From Conoideocrella luteorostrata (taxonomy: Eukaryota > Ascomycota > Sordariomycetes > Hypocreales > Clavicipitaceae): a stretch of 64,000 bases of DNA. A program made the translations under genes and the position numbers. Under the pieces are notes generated by a model. The model made no database searches, was not told where the DNA came from, and saw only the letters and a program-made list of their open reading frames with translations. Below, one piece after another: positions 32,169-45,800 of this stretch. Positions within the stretch are counted from its first letter, which is position 1, and every line of letters starts with the position of its first letter. The stretch is taken from NCBI GenBank assembly GCA_032433595.1, contig JASWJB010000085.1, forward strand, positions 62,001 to 126,000. Direction: 5' to 3'.

Positions 32169-35100
32169 GGTGGTGTAGTCGAAGACGCATCAACGACCGA
32201 GGCTGCCTGGTTTCAATCATGAACACATGGAGCAAGAGGCCAAAGAAGCGTCGATAAGACCAGAAAGGAACCAAATAAAAATAACTGGATGTCGACAGAA
32301 AGTGTCGCTGCCGTCACCGGTGACTTCCGCAGCCTCTGTTTATGGTATCCAATATGGGTTGTATGCGATACGTCGACTCGCTGAAGCCATGTAAGAGAGC
32401 GCCAGTACCGTTCAGCCCTAGATTATTCCCCAAGTCACGGCCAGGCTTGGTGGTAAGTCATAGGTTAGAGCTGATATGCACGAGGGTCTATTTCTATTGT
32501 CCAAAGTCTTGATTGCCAAAAAGCGGAAGGAATGGTGGTTTCGCTACTGTTCCGTGGGGTTTCTTAGTCCTTAAGGAGCTGGGCGGGCTTTAGTCCTTGG
32601 TAGGCAGAAAACCGGCAGGCACGGTCCTGATAAACCTGGCTGGCGGATGGATAGCTGCTGCAGACCTGACGAGCGGGCGTCGGTTCGGGATCAGCGCCAA
32701 GCACCGCAGAGTAAGCCACCAACCGATGGATGAGGCGCCAGTGCCAAAGAACTACGACGTGCTTGGTACAGTAGTGAGGACGAAAATGTTTCGAAAAGAA
32801 GAAAAGAAGGAAAAGAAGAAGTGGATGGGGATCAAGAACCGAGCGGCTTTGATGGATAGGAAAGGAAAAAGGCGTTCCGGGTTTCGCATGCACCTGGACG
32901 GGAAGGACAACGGCGGCGTAGACACCGTGCGGGCAGACGACTCCGTAGTGGAGAATTAATAACTCAGTTGATGATGGATGGAATATGCAGCGAAGTTCTC
33001 CGTAAAGGAAGGCGCAACGAAGAAAATGCAAGGATGATGGGGTTTCTAGGCTAGCAAGGCGAGCAAGCAAGCTAGTTGGCTAGTTCCAGCTTGGCTAATA
33101 ATGGCAAGATAAGCAAGTCCGCAGTTGAAACCCCAATTAAATTCGAGAGTCGAGCGTGCGTGCCAAGTGCTTGGTGCTTGCGTGCTTGGGGTGGAGGGGC
33201 AGGGGCAAGCAAGGTGAAGGAAGGGAGCCAGACACTTGAACCCCGCTGCGCCTGGTCACGGTCTCCAGTGCGTTTGTACCGCCGGACTGGTAATGTCCAG
33301 GCGATATTGCACCGCACAGCGCAATATAGCACACCTATACGGAGTATGGGGCACTGTAATACAATCCTGCTCCATGCGCTTGGCTCTTGCGGATAACACA
33401 GAGTTGGCTATCTCAGACCGGTAGGTGGTCCAGGCGACAGACACAATGGCTGGCTAGCACAGGCGAGAAACCTAAACCCAAACGCCAAACCAAACAGCCC
33501 CAAGCAAGGTCCGTAGTTTCAAGACAGATGGCTTGCTCGGTAGTTCATATTCTACACCGTGCCGGACACGGCAAACTGACTGGCACCATAACTAACTGTG
33601 CAAAAAATTGTAGCTGGTTCAACCAGGTTGTACTCCGTAACTAAATATACTGCCCGCACTTCACACCATAACCACGGAGTACTAGTACTAGCACTTAGTA
33701 GTCAGTATCGGGCAGGACACGGGAGGTGAGAGACTGGATTGCAGGCGTCGCCGCCAGATAGTCAGGGTTTAGTTATGGGACTGCGACAGAAAAGTGCGAA
33801 TGCCTGCTCGTCCTCGGGACTCTGGCCTTTCCTGGCTTCCCGGTAACTTAGCTGCAGCCGATACAGCACGTACGGAGTAATGTTGCAGTGCAACGCAAAG
33901 ACGCCATTTTCCCGCGCTCTCTGGCACAGAGTTGCACGCTCCAAGGTGACGAGTAAGATGGCAGAGGGAGTCGGAACGAGCAGGGATGAGACAGGGATGC
34001 TACGCAGGTGGGGAGCCTGCCGTGTCGTATCAAATTCACGAGCACGGCAGGGCTTGCAGCGCACATGCGCAGATTTTAAGCCGAAGCCAGGTTCCTGGTC
34101 TGGCTCGCGGCCAACGAAAGGAGCCATGGCCAGCATCGACGACATTGATGAGCCAACATGCAGGGAAAAGCAGAGACTGTCGGGGGATGGGACGAGCCAA
34201 GACCAAAAAAAAATTGACGTAGTTTCTCCGGTGCTCCGGCAGCGACTCGCTGGCCCATGACATTTCCGGGGAAGTGGCTGTCGGCTATTGATGGGTGCCA
34301 TGTCGTGCGCATACGATCTGCCATTTGCGACAGAGAAGAAACAACTCGTGTGTTTGAAAGCCGGAATCCAATTAAAAAAAGATTTTGCACAGCTCGCTGC
34401 CTGTGGTGTACAGTAAATGCAAATGCATTGCTATCTGATGTCTGAAGTCTAGCCCGGTGCCATTCATGCAAGGTTCCCGTCTCGTCAATGCGACCTCCAA
34501 CACTCAGCACTTCAGCACTGTCCAGGAAAGACAACAGCTACACGGGGCCGCTAGTGCCAGCTGCTGACGATCTACGTAGTACGCAGCACGAGTCTAGAAG
34601 ATCAGACCTGACCTTCCTCGGGGGGACTTCCACGACTGCGCCAACCAGTTAGCCAGCCTCGTCTTTTCGGGTCACGAGACGCATGTGTTCCTATACAACG
34701 CAGTGCTATACTCCGTACTCCGTATAACCCAGCACAGTAACTATTTCTCGTCCACTAACGTGCACACGCAAGCACGCCCCGACATGTCCGAACCACACCG
34801 TCCACAGCCAGTTGGCGATGACGCCCTGCGCACGACGACCGATCCCACCCACGAGAGGGGCATCCTCCACCACAGCTGATTCACGGAACATTGTGGCTTG
34901 CGCTAGGCCACAACCTGAGTGGAGAAGCAACAAGGATTCTCGACATGCCCAGCCCATGTCCAGCAGTTCCACGGCTTCTGGTCGCCTTCCAGAACATCCC
35001 CCGTGCTCCAGTTTATCGAATCGTGTCATTCATCGTGAGAGGGCAGTTGAGCTTTCTGCCACGAGGCGCGGGGGTCGGATGCGCAACTCAATATCGGTCT

Positions 35101-37130
35101 TTGGGCCAACATCGCGGCTGCATGTTACCGTGCAAACAAATAAGCACTGCCGCCAAAGTTCTTTTGAGAACCGGGCTTAGTTACCTCAATGCCCCCATGT
35201 TGACCTAGTCAGCCGCACAAGTGCCCAGGCAGCGAACCTGTCACCGAGGTTTATCCTCCGTATTACCAGCCAAAACTGACCTGCATAGAGACCGTGCGGT
35301 TATTGAAAACATCAGGCTGACACTTGGAACGCCATTTACCGGCAGCCTGCCACTTCCAACAAGCTATTTCTGACTCTAGTCTCTGAGGCATTGAATTGCC
35401 GCTGAACCGGCGAATTTAGCCTGCTGTTTCGCTACAGATCTTATATTTTGCTATTTCACCGTGTCCTGGTAGTCCCGCACCACGTTGAAACAGAGGAAAT
35501 AGGAACGCCGTCGCATGGCACACAGATAACTTTAAATTTGCAAGAGGCGTGTTTCGCCCGAAGGCTTTAATTGTGACTGGCGACGATTCATCCACAATAA
35601 TCAATTTCATCTTCCTCTCTTGTTTACTCTTGAGGCGTGCATGACTCGTCAAATCCGCAGTCAAACAAAACAAATTATGACTCTTGCGCTTTACTAGTAT
35701 TACACATAGAACCGCCTGGGACGGTTAATTAGGCAGCGGGTCGTGAAGACTCATGTAAACTTGGTACATGACAAAAGCCTTGCCCCACCGGAAGGTGCCA
35801 TCGTTTCATAAACCTGAATAAACGGTCATCTTTATCATCCTTTCTTTGCGCTCTTCTGTGAATCGCATCATATTGTACGGGCGCGGAAAAATCTGGCAGC
35901 CTCACTTCTCAACTTGGCGCGCCAACCAGCGTGCCCTCGTCCCAGTTAAATACCATACTATTACTGCACGATGCACAATGCACAAACACGGGTTTCAACG
36001 CCATGTTCTCTTAGTAGCGCCCAATGACTGGATACCTTCATCTTCTCTCACCTTCCAAAAACTCCTGCTGTCAAGGCAGCACGAAGAACCCGGATGGGGC
36101 CGCCCCCACGAGGACGTACAATGTAGTATGGAACAGCCCACGCCTCGGATGACCTTCTCCCACTTCCGCGCTATCCTACATGACACGTAGCTGCATCGGA
36201 CCGTCACTCGGGCATGTACTGAAGCTTTATGTGAACAACAAGACAATCCAAGTTATGTGCGGTCTCCGCCTGGATGCACAATGAGGAAAAGTCTGCTAGG
36301 GGAGCAAGGGAAACATTATGGCCCTTATACACAACGTCGTGCTTCCGGCTTTGTCGATATGTTTCCAAGAATTCCTTGGGCAATTAAAACTTCTATGGCG
36401 AAAACCCGATAGGTAGCACTTGAGTACGGAGGTAGATTCGAGGAATACCCCTCATAAGATTTGGGAACTGGTAATCCTTCCGTCTCGGAGGACATTGGGT
36501 AAATGCCTCTCCAAGTGATTGCGTACTCTGCATTCCCACTCAATACTCTGGGGTATTGTGTACAACCTTGGCAAATGCGGGAAATACATGCGACGTCGAG
36601 ATTGGTTGGCCATGTCAACTCACTGTTTGTTGCTCGCACTGTCTTGCGACGGTAGAAGCGACCTGAAGGGAGGGGTGGTGTCTTCTTCGGGCAGGCCGCA
36701 GCTATATTATCCGTAAATAACGTGTCGATGGCGCAGGGCTTAATAGGTCTTCAGTACTAAGCCGAAGGGTATTCAGGTGCCAAGATGGCGGATCGGATGC
36801 CTTCACACTCGTTCTCATAGAAATTTTTTGGGATGGGCGAGGGTTTTCGTGAAGTTACATCGGAAATATTGATGTATTCAGGTTTGCTGCAGTAGGATGC
36901 TGCAACGATGTGATCAAGTTGACTTCATTTGATAAATGTATGCATATATTTTTTCTCTACGCTAGATACGTGTGTCCTTGTTGGAAGGTGGCATGTCTCC
37001 AACTCTATTCGTTCGTTGAGCACCCGCCTACAGAGATGATGTAGGACTATATATTACAAAGACAGAAACAAAAAAAAAATCCCGTAGCTAGCCACCAATG
37101 TGCACTCTTTTTTGGCGTGCCAAAAGTAGC
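32169..37130. other. Gene-poor 5-kb intergenic region
   Basis: Promoter of the MFS transporter at the left, 3' flank of MET2 at the right, and no supportable gene between. Motif copies occur at 33338, 33631, 33871 and as a doubled unit at 34709-34724. Short CTTGG-type repeats lie near 33160-33190. Frames such as 33762-34301 (minus) and 34076-34534 (minus) show no domain and overlap frames on the other strand. Confidence 0.5.
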
Positions 37131-38899
37131 TTACCATGCAGTTATGTCCTCAACCTCCGCCTCACCAAAAGTGCTGGACTTCGTCAATTGGCCGACCCCT
37201 GTCTCCTCAGGAGTCGTTCCCTCCCTGCTCATAATGTCTGGGAGGACTTCTCTCAGAAAAGCCAGAATGTAGTTGTTGACCTGTTCAAACTGCAGCAGAA
37301 ACGCGTCATGGCCCTCAGGACTGTCAATTCGCTCCAAACGCGCGTTGCGGACGTGGTCCGCAATTTCCTGTTGCTCGGCAAACGTGAAGAGGCCATCGCT
37401 TTCGATACCAAGTACCAAAGTAGGCTGCTCAATTAGAGCTAAGGCATCGCTGATAGTGTCTGTCCGGCCTCGTGATACGTCGTGTGTGTCTAGCTTGCGT
37501 GTCATGGCTATGTAGCAGTTACTGTCGAAGCGCTTCACGAACTTGGTTCCTTGGTATCGAAGATACGACTGTGCGGAAAAGTACTTCGATGTCGGCATAG
37601 TCTCTCCTCCGGTAAGACTCTCGCCATTACCTTCTTTCTTAAGGGGGCCGTGGAACTGCGGGTCGAGAGAATCCGTACGAGAAGGTGTTGCATTGATGCT
37701 AGATCCACTGTCTTGACGAGAGATACTCGTGCGTTTGATATTGTGTCCGTCGTTGTGAATGTGAAAATGCGCTTCTGATGGAGTGCTCGGCCGTGGCCGT
37801 TCGCCAATGGTCTGCACTTTGGAAGCATCAGGGATGTTGCGCCCGAAACGCGATTCAAAAGAATTGCGACTTCTGTAGGTCAGTAGAGCAGCCATGCGGG
37901 CGGCGCCGAGACCTGTCGCCGGCGGATCGTCAAATGGATAGTAACCATCATCGTATTTAGGGTCGGCATAGATGCTCTGTCGCTGCGCTTCACCCCAACT
38001 GATGCCCCAGGCGCTGTGACGACTTGAGGTGGCAATGGGGACAATGCATCGAATATAGTCCTTGCCGAGATAGGCCCATTCCAAAACAAACATGCCTCCT
38101 AACGAGCCACCAATAACTGCTGCAATCTGTTTCACACCTAATTCATCCAAGAGGAGTTTGTGGAGGCTGCAGGCGAGTCAGCTTCATTTTCCGTTGTGTA
38201 AAAGGCGTTTCAAACGTTTCATCGCGCTGCCATCTCGGTATGGGCAATTCCGACGAGTCGTGTGTTACTTACTTGACATCGTCCCGGATCGTCGTGAGGG
38301 GAAACTCGGGGCCGTATCGACCATTTGATGGGTCTCCATCCTTTGCAGTGACAGGACTTGCAGTGCCGTATGGACTGCCCAGGCTGTTCATGCAGACGAT
38401 GAAGAATCTTGACGTGTCAAATACTCGCCCAGGGCCACCAAGCAGTGGTCCCCACCAGTCACTCACATCTGCACTGCCTGTGAGAGCGTGACAAATAATC
38501 ATAGCATTGTCACCTGTGTCGTTGAGCTTGCCGCGCGTTGTATATGCCACGGGAACATTGAGAAGAGTTATTCCCGATTCCAGGGTAAATTCTGGAATGA
38601 TTGCTATTTGCTGGTCCGGGATCAAGGCAGCAAATGGATTTTCAGGCTGCGACTGATTTCTTTCTTGCAGGTATTCAGTTACTATTCTTTTTAAGATATC
38701 AAATTGAAGACGTATGCCTAGACGATGGATTGAGGAACGTTGATTGACGCAGCGGCTGGTCCGCGCCAACAAGTGGCAAACAAGATGCAATGGGGTATCA
38801 AATAATGATAAAGGAGTGAAACCCGAGTGACAAAGATGTGAACTGACCATATCGTGTTTGTGAGCCACCATTGGCGGTAGTCTCTTGAGTCACCATCAT
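37131..38899 (-). CDS. MET2: Homoserine O-acetyltransferase (methionine biosynthesis)
   Basis: Three exons, complement(37131..38166, 38273..38663, 38848..38899), with introns of 106 and 184 bp, give 492 residues. It is an alpha/beta-hydrolase-fold enzyme that transfers acetyl from acetyl-CoA to L-homoserine. Visible family blocks are NPFAALIPDQQIAIIPEFTLESG and the early ALTGSADVSDWWGPLLGG. The nucleophile elbow is GGSLGGMFVLEW (Ser about 169). The acid is Asp about 405 in GIESDGLF, and His about 434 lies in PEGHDAFL. A Ser/Thr-rich insertion of about 75 residues (HNIKRTSISRQDSGSS and around) sits between the lid and the end of the domain, as in other fungal Met2 proteins. The start chosen is the first ATG of the exon at 38899; the frame is open further upstream without ATG. 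It is divergent from THO2 with a 940-bp shared promoter. Confidence 0.95.
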
Positions 38900-39839
38900 A
38901 GTTGGACCTTTGAATGAATTAATAGCCTCAGCTGTCTCCGACAACGGAGGTGTGATGCGGCTTCCCTTTTCCCAAGCCACCAATATTAGCCGGCGCTGGC
39001 GGTGGATGATTCAGTCTCTGTAATAGCAGGCTGTAAATACTGGAACTTTTGAGTACTGAGGCAGGTTAAATGATGTTAAAAACTGCTTTTGGTGTTACTA
39101 CTGAGTCTCCGTTCGGTCAAATTGTTGCCAGAAAGATGGCGCAATTGGTAGCAGCTACTGCTTGTTAGCGCGACACGGTTATTCATAGCCCCAGTGTCAC
39201 TGAATTTAACCAATCATCAGCTCTCCTCTGCGAATACGGGCCGTTCACGCACCAGGCTTTCAAGCGGCATTTCGGGCTGACGCAGATGGAGAATCAACGT
39301 GACGTATCACGTGATCTCACCTCCACTCTGTCGACAGAGCCTGAGGTACCAGCCAAGGCTACACGTACTGGCGCGGGACGTGAACGTGGAGCTAAAGGTC
39401 ATAGATCTTTCTTCGCCCTGCAGGTTGAATGCACTGTTCCGTAACGCCAATCTCTTCCGGTCTTCCTAGACAGCCGATATCATACGACATACGGCGTCAG
39501 GCTGGAGAGGCAATCATTGGCTTCTGCGGAATTGCTACTTTACCCATCTAATTTCGTTCTTTCGAGCTTTCGCCATCTTGCCGCGATAGGTGCTCGGATG
39601 ATTCCTTTGTTCTTCAATTTGCGCCTCTTCTCGAACACACTTGATTCCGATTCTTGGCCGTCGATCAAATAGCAGCAACAATATTTGGGGCTTGGCATTT
39701 CATCGTCGTTCTTTACTAGTCACATCTCTCCTTGGAACAAGGCTAACAGTTCTTGGCTGTGCTGGCGAATCTCGATGTTTATATCGGCGCAAATGAGATA
39801 GAATAAGACGCTCCGAGACCGACTACCCACAATCAAACC
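38900..39839. promoter_or_regulatory. Divergent MET2-THO2 promoter region
   Basis: 940 bp between two opposite start codons with no gene inside. It contains an ATCACGTGAT palindrome (39306-39315) beside a TGACGTA half-site, and a CCAAT box near 39209. Confidence 0.6.
39307..39314. promoter_or_regulatory. E-box TCACGTGA, possible Cbf1/Met4-type sulfur-regulation site
   Basis: A perfect octamer 408 bp upstream of the MET2 start. In yeast TCACGTG recruits Cbf1-Met4-Met28 to methionine genes. In filamentous fungi the sulfur regulator is a bZIP protein, so the link is inference. The same octamer also precedes ADA2, which weakens specificity. Confidence 0.4.
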
Positions 39840-42800
39840 ATGCCTCCTAAGAGGAAGAGGTCTGAACGGCCGTCGGGCGATGGAGGTAGACCATCGCCTC
39901 ACCGGCCCGCAGATACGAATCTTGCTCAGCACGATGGCAACGATGGCGTAGGTCGTGGGCGAGGGGGCCGTGGTGGTCACTTCCAACAAGGTCATCGTGG
40001 CGGCTTTAATCGCCGCGATTCGTCCCAGGGTTACTCACGTGGAGGAAACAATTACCATAATAATCAGCAACACAATCATCAGAATCCCGCCCGGAATGCA
40101 GCATCCGCTCAACCACAACCGCCGTCTCCATCCCCTGCAAAACAGACTCCTCCATCGCCATCAGCTTCGAGACATCATACCGCTGGTCCTAGTCAAACGC
40201 GAGTCACGAAATCATCAAACTCTCCGGTCTCGACAAGATTACCGACCGAATCGTTGCGACGACCGGCATCTCCCGTACAGTCGAATTATCGATATGAATA
40301 TCTAACAGAGGACAAGATACAAGTTTGGAAAGAACGCGGACGACAAGAAATAGTCCAGCAAGGCATTCAGGCACGAGAAGACGTCGATATCACCGAGCTC
40401 TCTGCACTCTTCCAAGAGTTTATCCAAGTTGTCGTCGAAAGCAAGCTAGATGCTACCGATGCTGGAACATGCATAAAGGAGATAATGGGCGAGGAAAATC
40501 CGGAGGCTGTTAAGGACGCATACGGTTTCGCGCCACATACTCTTTTCCTTGATTCTTTGGCCATCATCATGGACAATGACTCCGGTCTATATCGGCCTAT
40601 GCTTCGTGACTTTCTAATCGCGACTGAGGTGTCACCAGCACTGATGCGCCAGGTTCTGGATGCACCGGTTCTCCAGCAATTAGGCTTGATCAGAGATAAC
40701 TTTGCCCGACTAGGTGTTCGTCAAGCCACAAATCTGTTGTATCGGCAAGCAAATTATAACTTGCTTCGCGAAGAGACTGAGGGCTACTCGAAACTAATAA
40801 CTGAACTGTTTTCGACCAACAGCGCAACGCCACCGCCTCCGGAGCTGGCTGAGCAGACTTTCGAGAGGATCAAGGGTCTCATTGGTACCTTTGATCTAGA
40901 CGTTGGGCGCGCGCTCGATGTAACACTCGATGTTGCTGCAGCAGTCTTGATTAAGCAGTACAAATTCTTCGTCAAGTTTCTCAGAGTGAGCTCGTGGTGG
41001 CCGCGATCTCATCTCAAATACGAATCCCCTTTTAATGGCGGCTTACCCTTGTGGGCCAATCCCGGCTACTTGCAGTGGACTGTCACCGAGGAGGACGAAG
41101 AGGAAATCACCAGACAAAAATTAGCCAGAGATGTTGTATTCTGGGACCGAGCCAGGGAAATCCATCTTGCTGCATTCTTCGAGCTTGGTGGTAGGCAAGT
41201 CAATAACGCTGATCTGCAGCAAGCGAAAACCACCAATGGTCAACAAGTCACGGAAGAAGCAGATTTTGATCAACAATGGATGGAAGAAACCAACACCTTG
41301 CCTCCTCCTGGGAATCGTGTCGCCGGACAACTTCTTGGCTTCAAGCTACTCTTCTACAACTCTGAAATGCGAGACAAGGCCGACGTTCTTCCCGCCAATC
41401 TGCTCTACCTCGCCGCTCTTCTGATCAAGGTTGGGTTTTTGTCGCTGACTGACCTGTATCCACACTTGTCGCCTTCCGACGACGACATGGATAAGATTCG
41501 CGAACAAGAGGCAGAGAGGCAAGCACGAGACGAACGAGCAGCTCGAGGAGGGGGCCAGATGAACGCGCTTCTAATGGCTGGCGTTCTCCCGCAAGGAGAT
41601 GATGACAACCCGAACGCGACAAGCGCACCAAGGAGAGACGTCATGAAGAAGGTCGAGATGGATCAAAAGCAAGCATCCAAGGACGAAATGGAGAGCAAGA
41701 ATAAGCTCCCAGAACCTCTTGAGCAGAAAGTATCGCTCTTAACCCAACTACTCACCATCGGTGCCATTCCCGAATCACTGTTTATTTTGGGTCGCTTTCC
41801 ATGGATTCCTGAAGTATTCCCCGACGTCCTTCAAAGAATCCACCGTATCCTTCATGTCAGTCTGGAGAAAGTGTACAACGACACGCGACCCAAGGCAAAT
41901 AAGTCGATGGACTGCCCGACCAAGCAGCTTCCTGATATCGACCAGTCAGGCATGCCAAAGGGGAATGTGCGACTTAACAGACCAATGGCAAAGAAGCAGT
42001 GGCGTTGGCCATATCCTGAGAAGTTTGATGTGAACGAGAATCAAAATTATCGTTTCTACTGGGACGAATGGGCGGACAATATTCCCGTATGCCAAACCGT
42101 GGATGATGTCTTTACCCTGTGTAATACTTTCCTCAACCTCTCGGGTGTGAATATTGGAAAAGACGAAGCTCTACTTTCCAAACTGGCCAGCATCGGTAAA
42201 AAGAGTCTTGCAGACGATTCCGGGGACGCAAATCTTACTAGATGGCACGATCTCCTGCGCAGATTACTACTGCCCGCGCTCAGTCACACAAGGGCCAACG
42301 CGTCTGTCGTGAATGCCATCTGGGATCTTCTCAAAAGATTTCCCCTCACCACACGATACTCCATGTACGCCGAATGGTTTGAAGGACAAATATCCAGGTT
42401 GCCGGCCATGAAGACGGCATTTGCGCGAGCGAGCGCAGATACACGAGGCACGATGAAACGAGTTTCATTGACAAATCTTGGTGAAATGGCGAAGCAGCTC
42501 GCGAAGACGAGCTATTCATCTCCTGGAATTGTCTTCCGGGTTGCTTTCGAACAACTGGAATCCTACCCAAACTTAATCGAGGCTTTCGTTGAGTGTGCCA
42601 AGTACTTCACCGACCTCTCCTACGATGTCTTGGTCTGGTCCCTGCTTAGCTCTTTGGGTAAATCCCGAAGTCGCACACAAGCTGATCATGCCCTCACCAC
42701 CAGCAAATGGCTACAAGCTCTCTCCCGGTTTTCAGGCAAAGTCTTCCGCCGATATCAACTCCTCAGCCCAACTCCAGTTTTGCAATATGTCAACGATCAA

Positions 42801-45800
42801 CTCTGCCGTGGTAACTCTACTGATCTTATTATTCTCAAAGAGTTTATCTCTTCAATGGGTGGTATCGTTGATGCTGTGGACTTTACCGATTACCAGGTCC
42901 TCTCCATGGCCGGTGGTGCGTGGCTTAAACGTCATACCTTAATTCGGGCACAAGATCGACGCTTCGATAACGTGAAAAGCTCAAAGCGACTCATCCAAGC
43001 TCTTGATCATTCCAAGTTGGCAGCTCGGCTTCTACTGAATCTGGCTCACTATCGACAAGCCGCGATCTTCCAAATACCAGAAGATGAGGCTCACATCAAG
43101 TTTTTATCTTCTGTGGTTGATGACTCCCATCAGACCTTGATTCAATACCTCGATTTCCTTTGGAGCAACTTGGAACCCAGCACCTTCGATGCCGTAGTTC
43201 CGTCTATTTCTGAGATGATTGGATCGTATGGTCTTGATGCAAGTTTAGCGTTCCTCATTGGCAGAACAAGCCTCGCTCATCGGATTTTCCCTTGGAAGGA
43301 GGCGAGGACTAAGAAAAAGGAACTTTCTGTGAAGTCCAACACTGATAAGGATGGTGACCATAGCATGTCAGAGGTAAAAGAGGCTCAAGAAATAGAAACA
43401 CAAGAACCCGCTGACAGCGAGGAGCTAGTATGTATCCCCCATCTTGGCTCACAAGTATGAACCTATACGCAGCCGCTAATGACTTTTCAACGCAGAAATC
43501 GGATGAAGTCTCATTAACCCGCACAACTATTAACACTCTAAAACCAATTATTGATTCCGTTCAGGCAGCTATCCGGCCAGAAGTTTGGCAGGTGATCACC
43601 CCTGAGCTGTATACAACTTTCTGGGCTTTGCAGCTCGGCGACGTCTGCTTCCCTGAAGATGTGTATGTGCGCGAACGGCAGCGGATGATGAGTGAATGGC
43701 AGACGCTCTCCAGCGACAGGTCGGATATGAGTCGAAAGGCCGTAGACCGCAGAAACGAGAAGCGAAAGGAGCTTATGGACCTGCAGGGCTATCTGCTAGA
43801 GGAGCTCAGCGAGCACGGGCTCCGCAAAGCGAAATGGAAGTACTTCCTGACAAGGCAATTTCAGGCTTCTTTTCCAGATCCATCTGCCAAACCAGACATT
43901 GTCTCCGATATTCTTCTGGAACAATGCGTGCTGCCACGCGTTCTCTTGTCTCCAGCTGATGCAGAATTCACCTTCCGATTCATCAAGGCTCTGCACGAAT
44001 GGAATGCTCCTGTCTTTAGGCTCATGTCACTATACGACCGTCTTTTCAATGCAAACCGGCTTCGCTCACTCATCTTCACCTGTACCGTGCGAGAAGCAGA
44101 GTATCTAGGCCGCTTCCTGAAACTCATCCTAGAAGATCTCGCGCGATGGCACAAAAATGAGATTTTGGCGGCCGACAAAGACAACAAGGGTGCAAAGGAC
44201 GCTCCAAAGCTGGGTGCTTACGACAAGGAGGGCAAAGGTACTGCCGAACACCCGCACTTTGGGTTTGCACTCACTACCAATGATGAGGGAAAGCCCGAAA
44301 CCTTCGTGGAGCACGCACAGTTTAGGGATCTCCTGTTTAGATGGCATAAGAACCTGAATATGGCGCTTAAAAACTGCCTGGGAGGTTCTGAATGGATGCA
44401 CATTCGGAACGGTATCACGGTCCTCAAGACAGTTTTGCACTACTTCCCTGCGATAGACTTTATGGCTACTCAATTCACTGCCCAACTTCAGAATATCACG
44501 AAACGAGAAGCTACGGCCAAAACAACGCCCACCAACGAAGAGGGCGGTCGAGTGGATCTGTCTGTTGCTGCCCAAGGCGCCATGTCTGAATTGCAGAGAC
44601 GGAAGTCTGATTGGGTAATGGTACAAGCTTTTCGCCAAAATACTGTGCGTTATTCAACTCTTATGCTACAATTTTACCAAAACCACTAACTTGCAAAATA
44701 GGTTGTTGGAGGATCTCGACAGGACACCAACGCCACCCCGGGCTCTAATCTGCGTCCTAGCGCTCCGGACTTTAAACCGCAGAGCGGCAAGTAAGTACCG
44801 AAACCGATCCTAGGCATCTCATAATCCAACGCTAATGTTTTTTTGTCATAATGTTCAGGCCATCCAACACAAAAAGCTCCACTGCAGACGAAGAAGATGG
44901 GGAAGTTCAAGATAAGGAAGCCTCTCGAGAGTCTAGAGCAGGCGCACCAAACGAATTACTTCCCGCCAAACCCGGCGTACCAATTCGGGATTCGGCAAAA
45001 CACAATGATGCTTCCAACGGGTCTCAGCCCTCAACCCCCAAGCCTAGTACCAGCAAGAATGAGCGGAGTGGACACAAACTGCCGGATCGACCTTCGCATA
45101 ATCTGCCTAGTCGACCTGACGTGCCCATTCCAGGACATTTCACTCAGGAACGTTTCGGCCAGTCTCGTGGTAATCATGATCGTAGGGATGGCAGAGAGCC
45201 TAGAGGCCCTCGAGACGGTAAGGATGTGAGGGATGTTCGTGACCCCAAGGACCACCGAGATGCTCGACTGCCTGAATCGGATCGTCCCGGTCGCGGTCGT
45301 GATAATGCAGATCGCCGCACAGTCGATGTCAAAGATGACATTGGCCGCGCCGAGCTGCCGCCACGTCCAGCGCAGCAAGACCGAGAAAGACATCATCGCG
45401 AGCCACGCGGAAACAGATCACACGATCACTCCAGTGAACATTCCACGACTGATCCTACTTCCTCAGCGGCGCCAATTGAGCCGGCAATGAACCCCGAAAG
45501 AGCTGCTTTGTTCGCAAAGGACACTCCTGAAAGATCCTCTAGAGGGGGTGATACAGACCGCCATCCGAGAGGTCGTCGACATGGCGTTACAGGCGGGGCA
45601 GTTATGGACTCGGTCAACCCCGAGCGGGCTGCACTGATTGGTGACCGAGAAGAAGGTGCGCACACTGCACCTGGTCGTCCGAACAGAGATGAAGGTCGCG
45701 AACGGCCGAACAGGGGCCAGTCTCCTCGACGAAGCAATCGCCACGGAAACGATCCGGGCTCTTCCTCTGGACCTTATGATGAGCGTTCAGTCCGCAGCTT

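Noticed and set aside
33762..34534. Overlapping minus-strand ORFs of 150-180 codons
   Set aside because: Frames overlap on both strands, no family resemblance, and they include motif copies that mark intergenic DNA.
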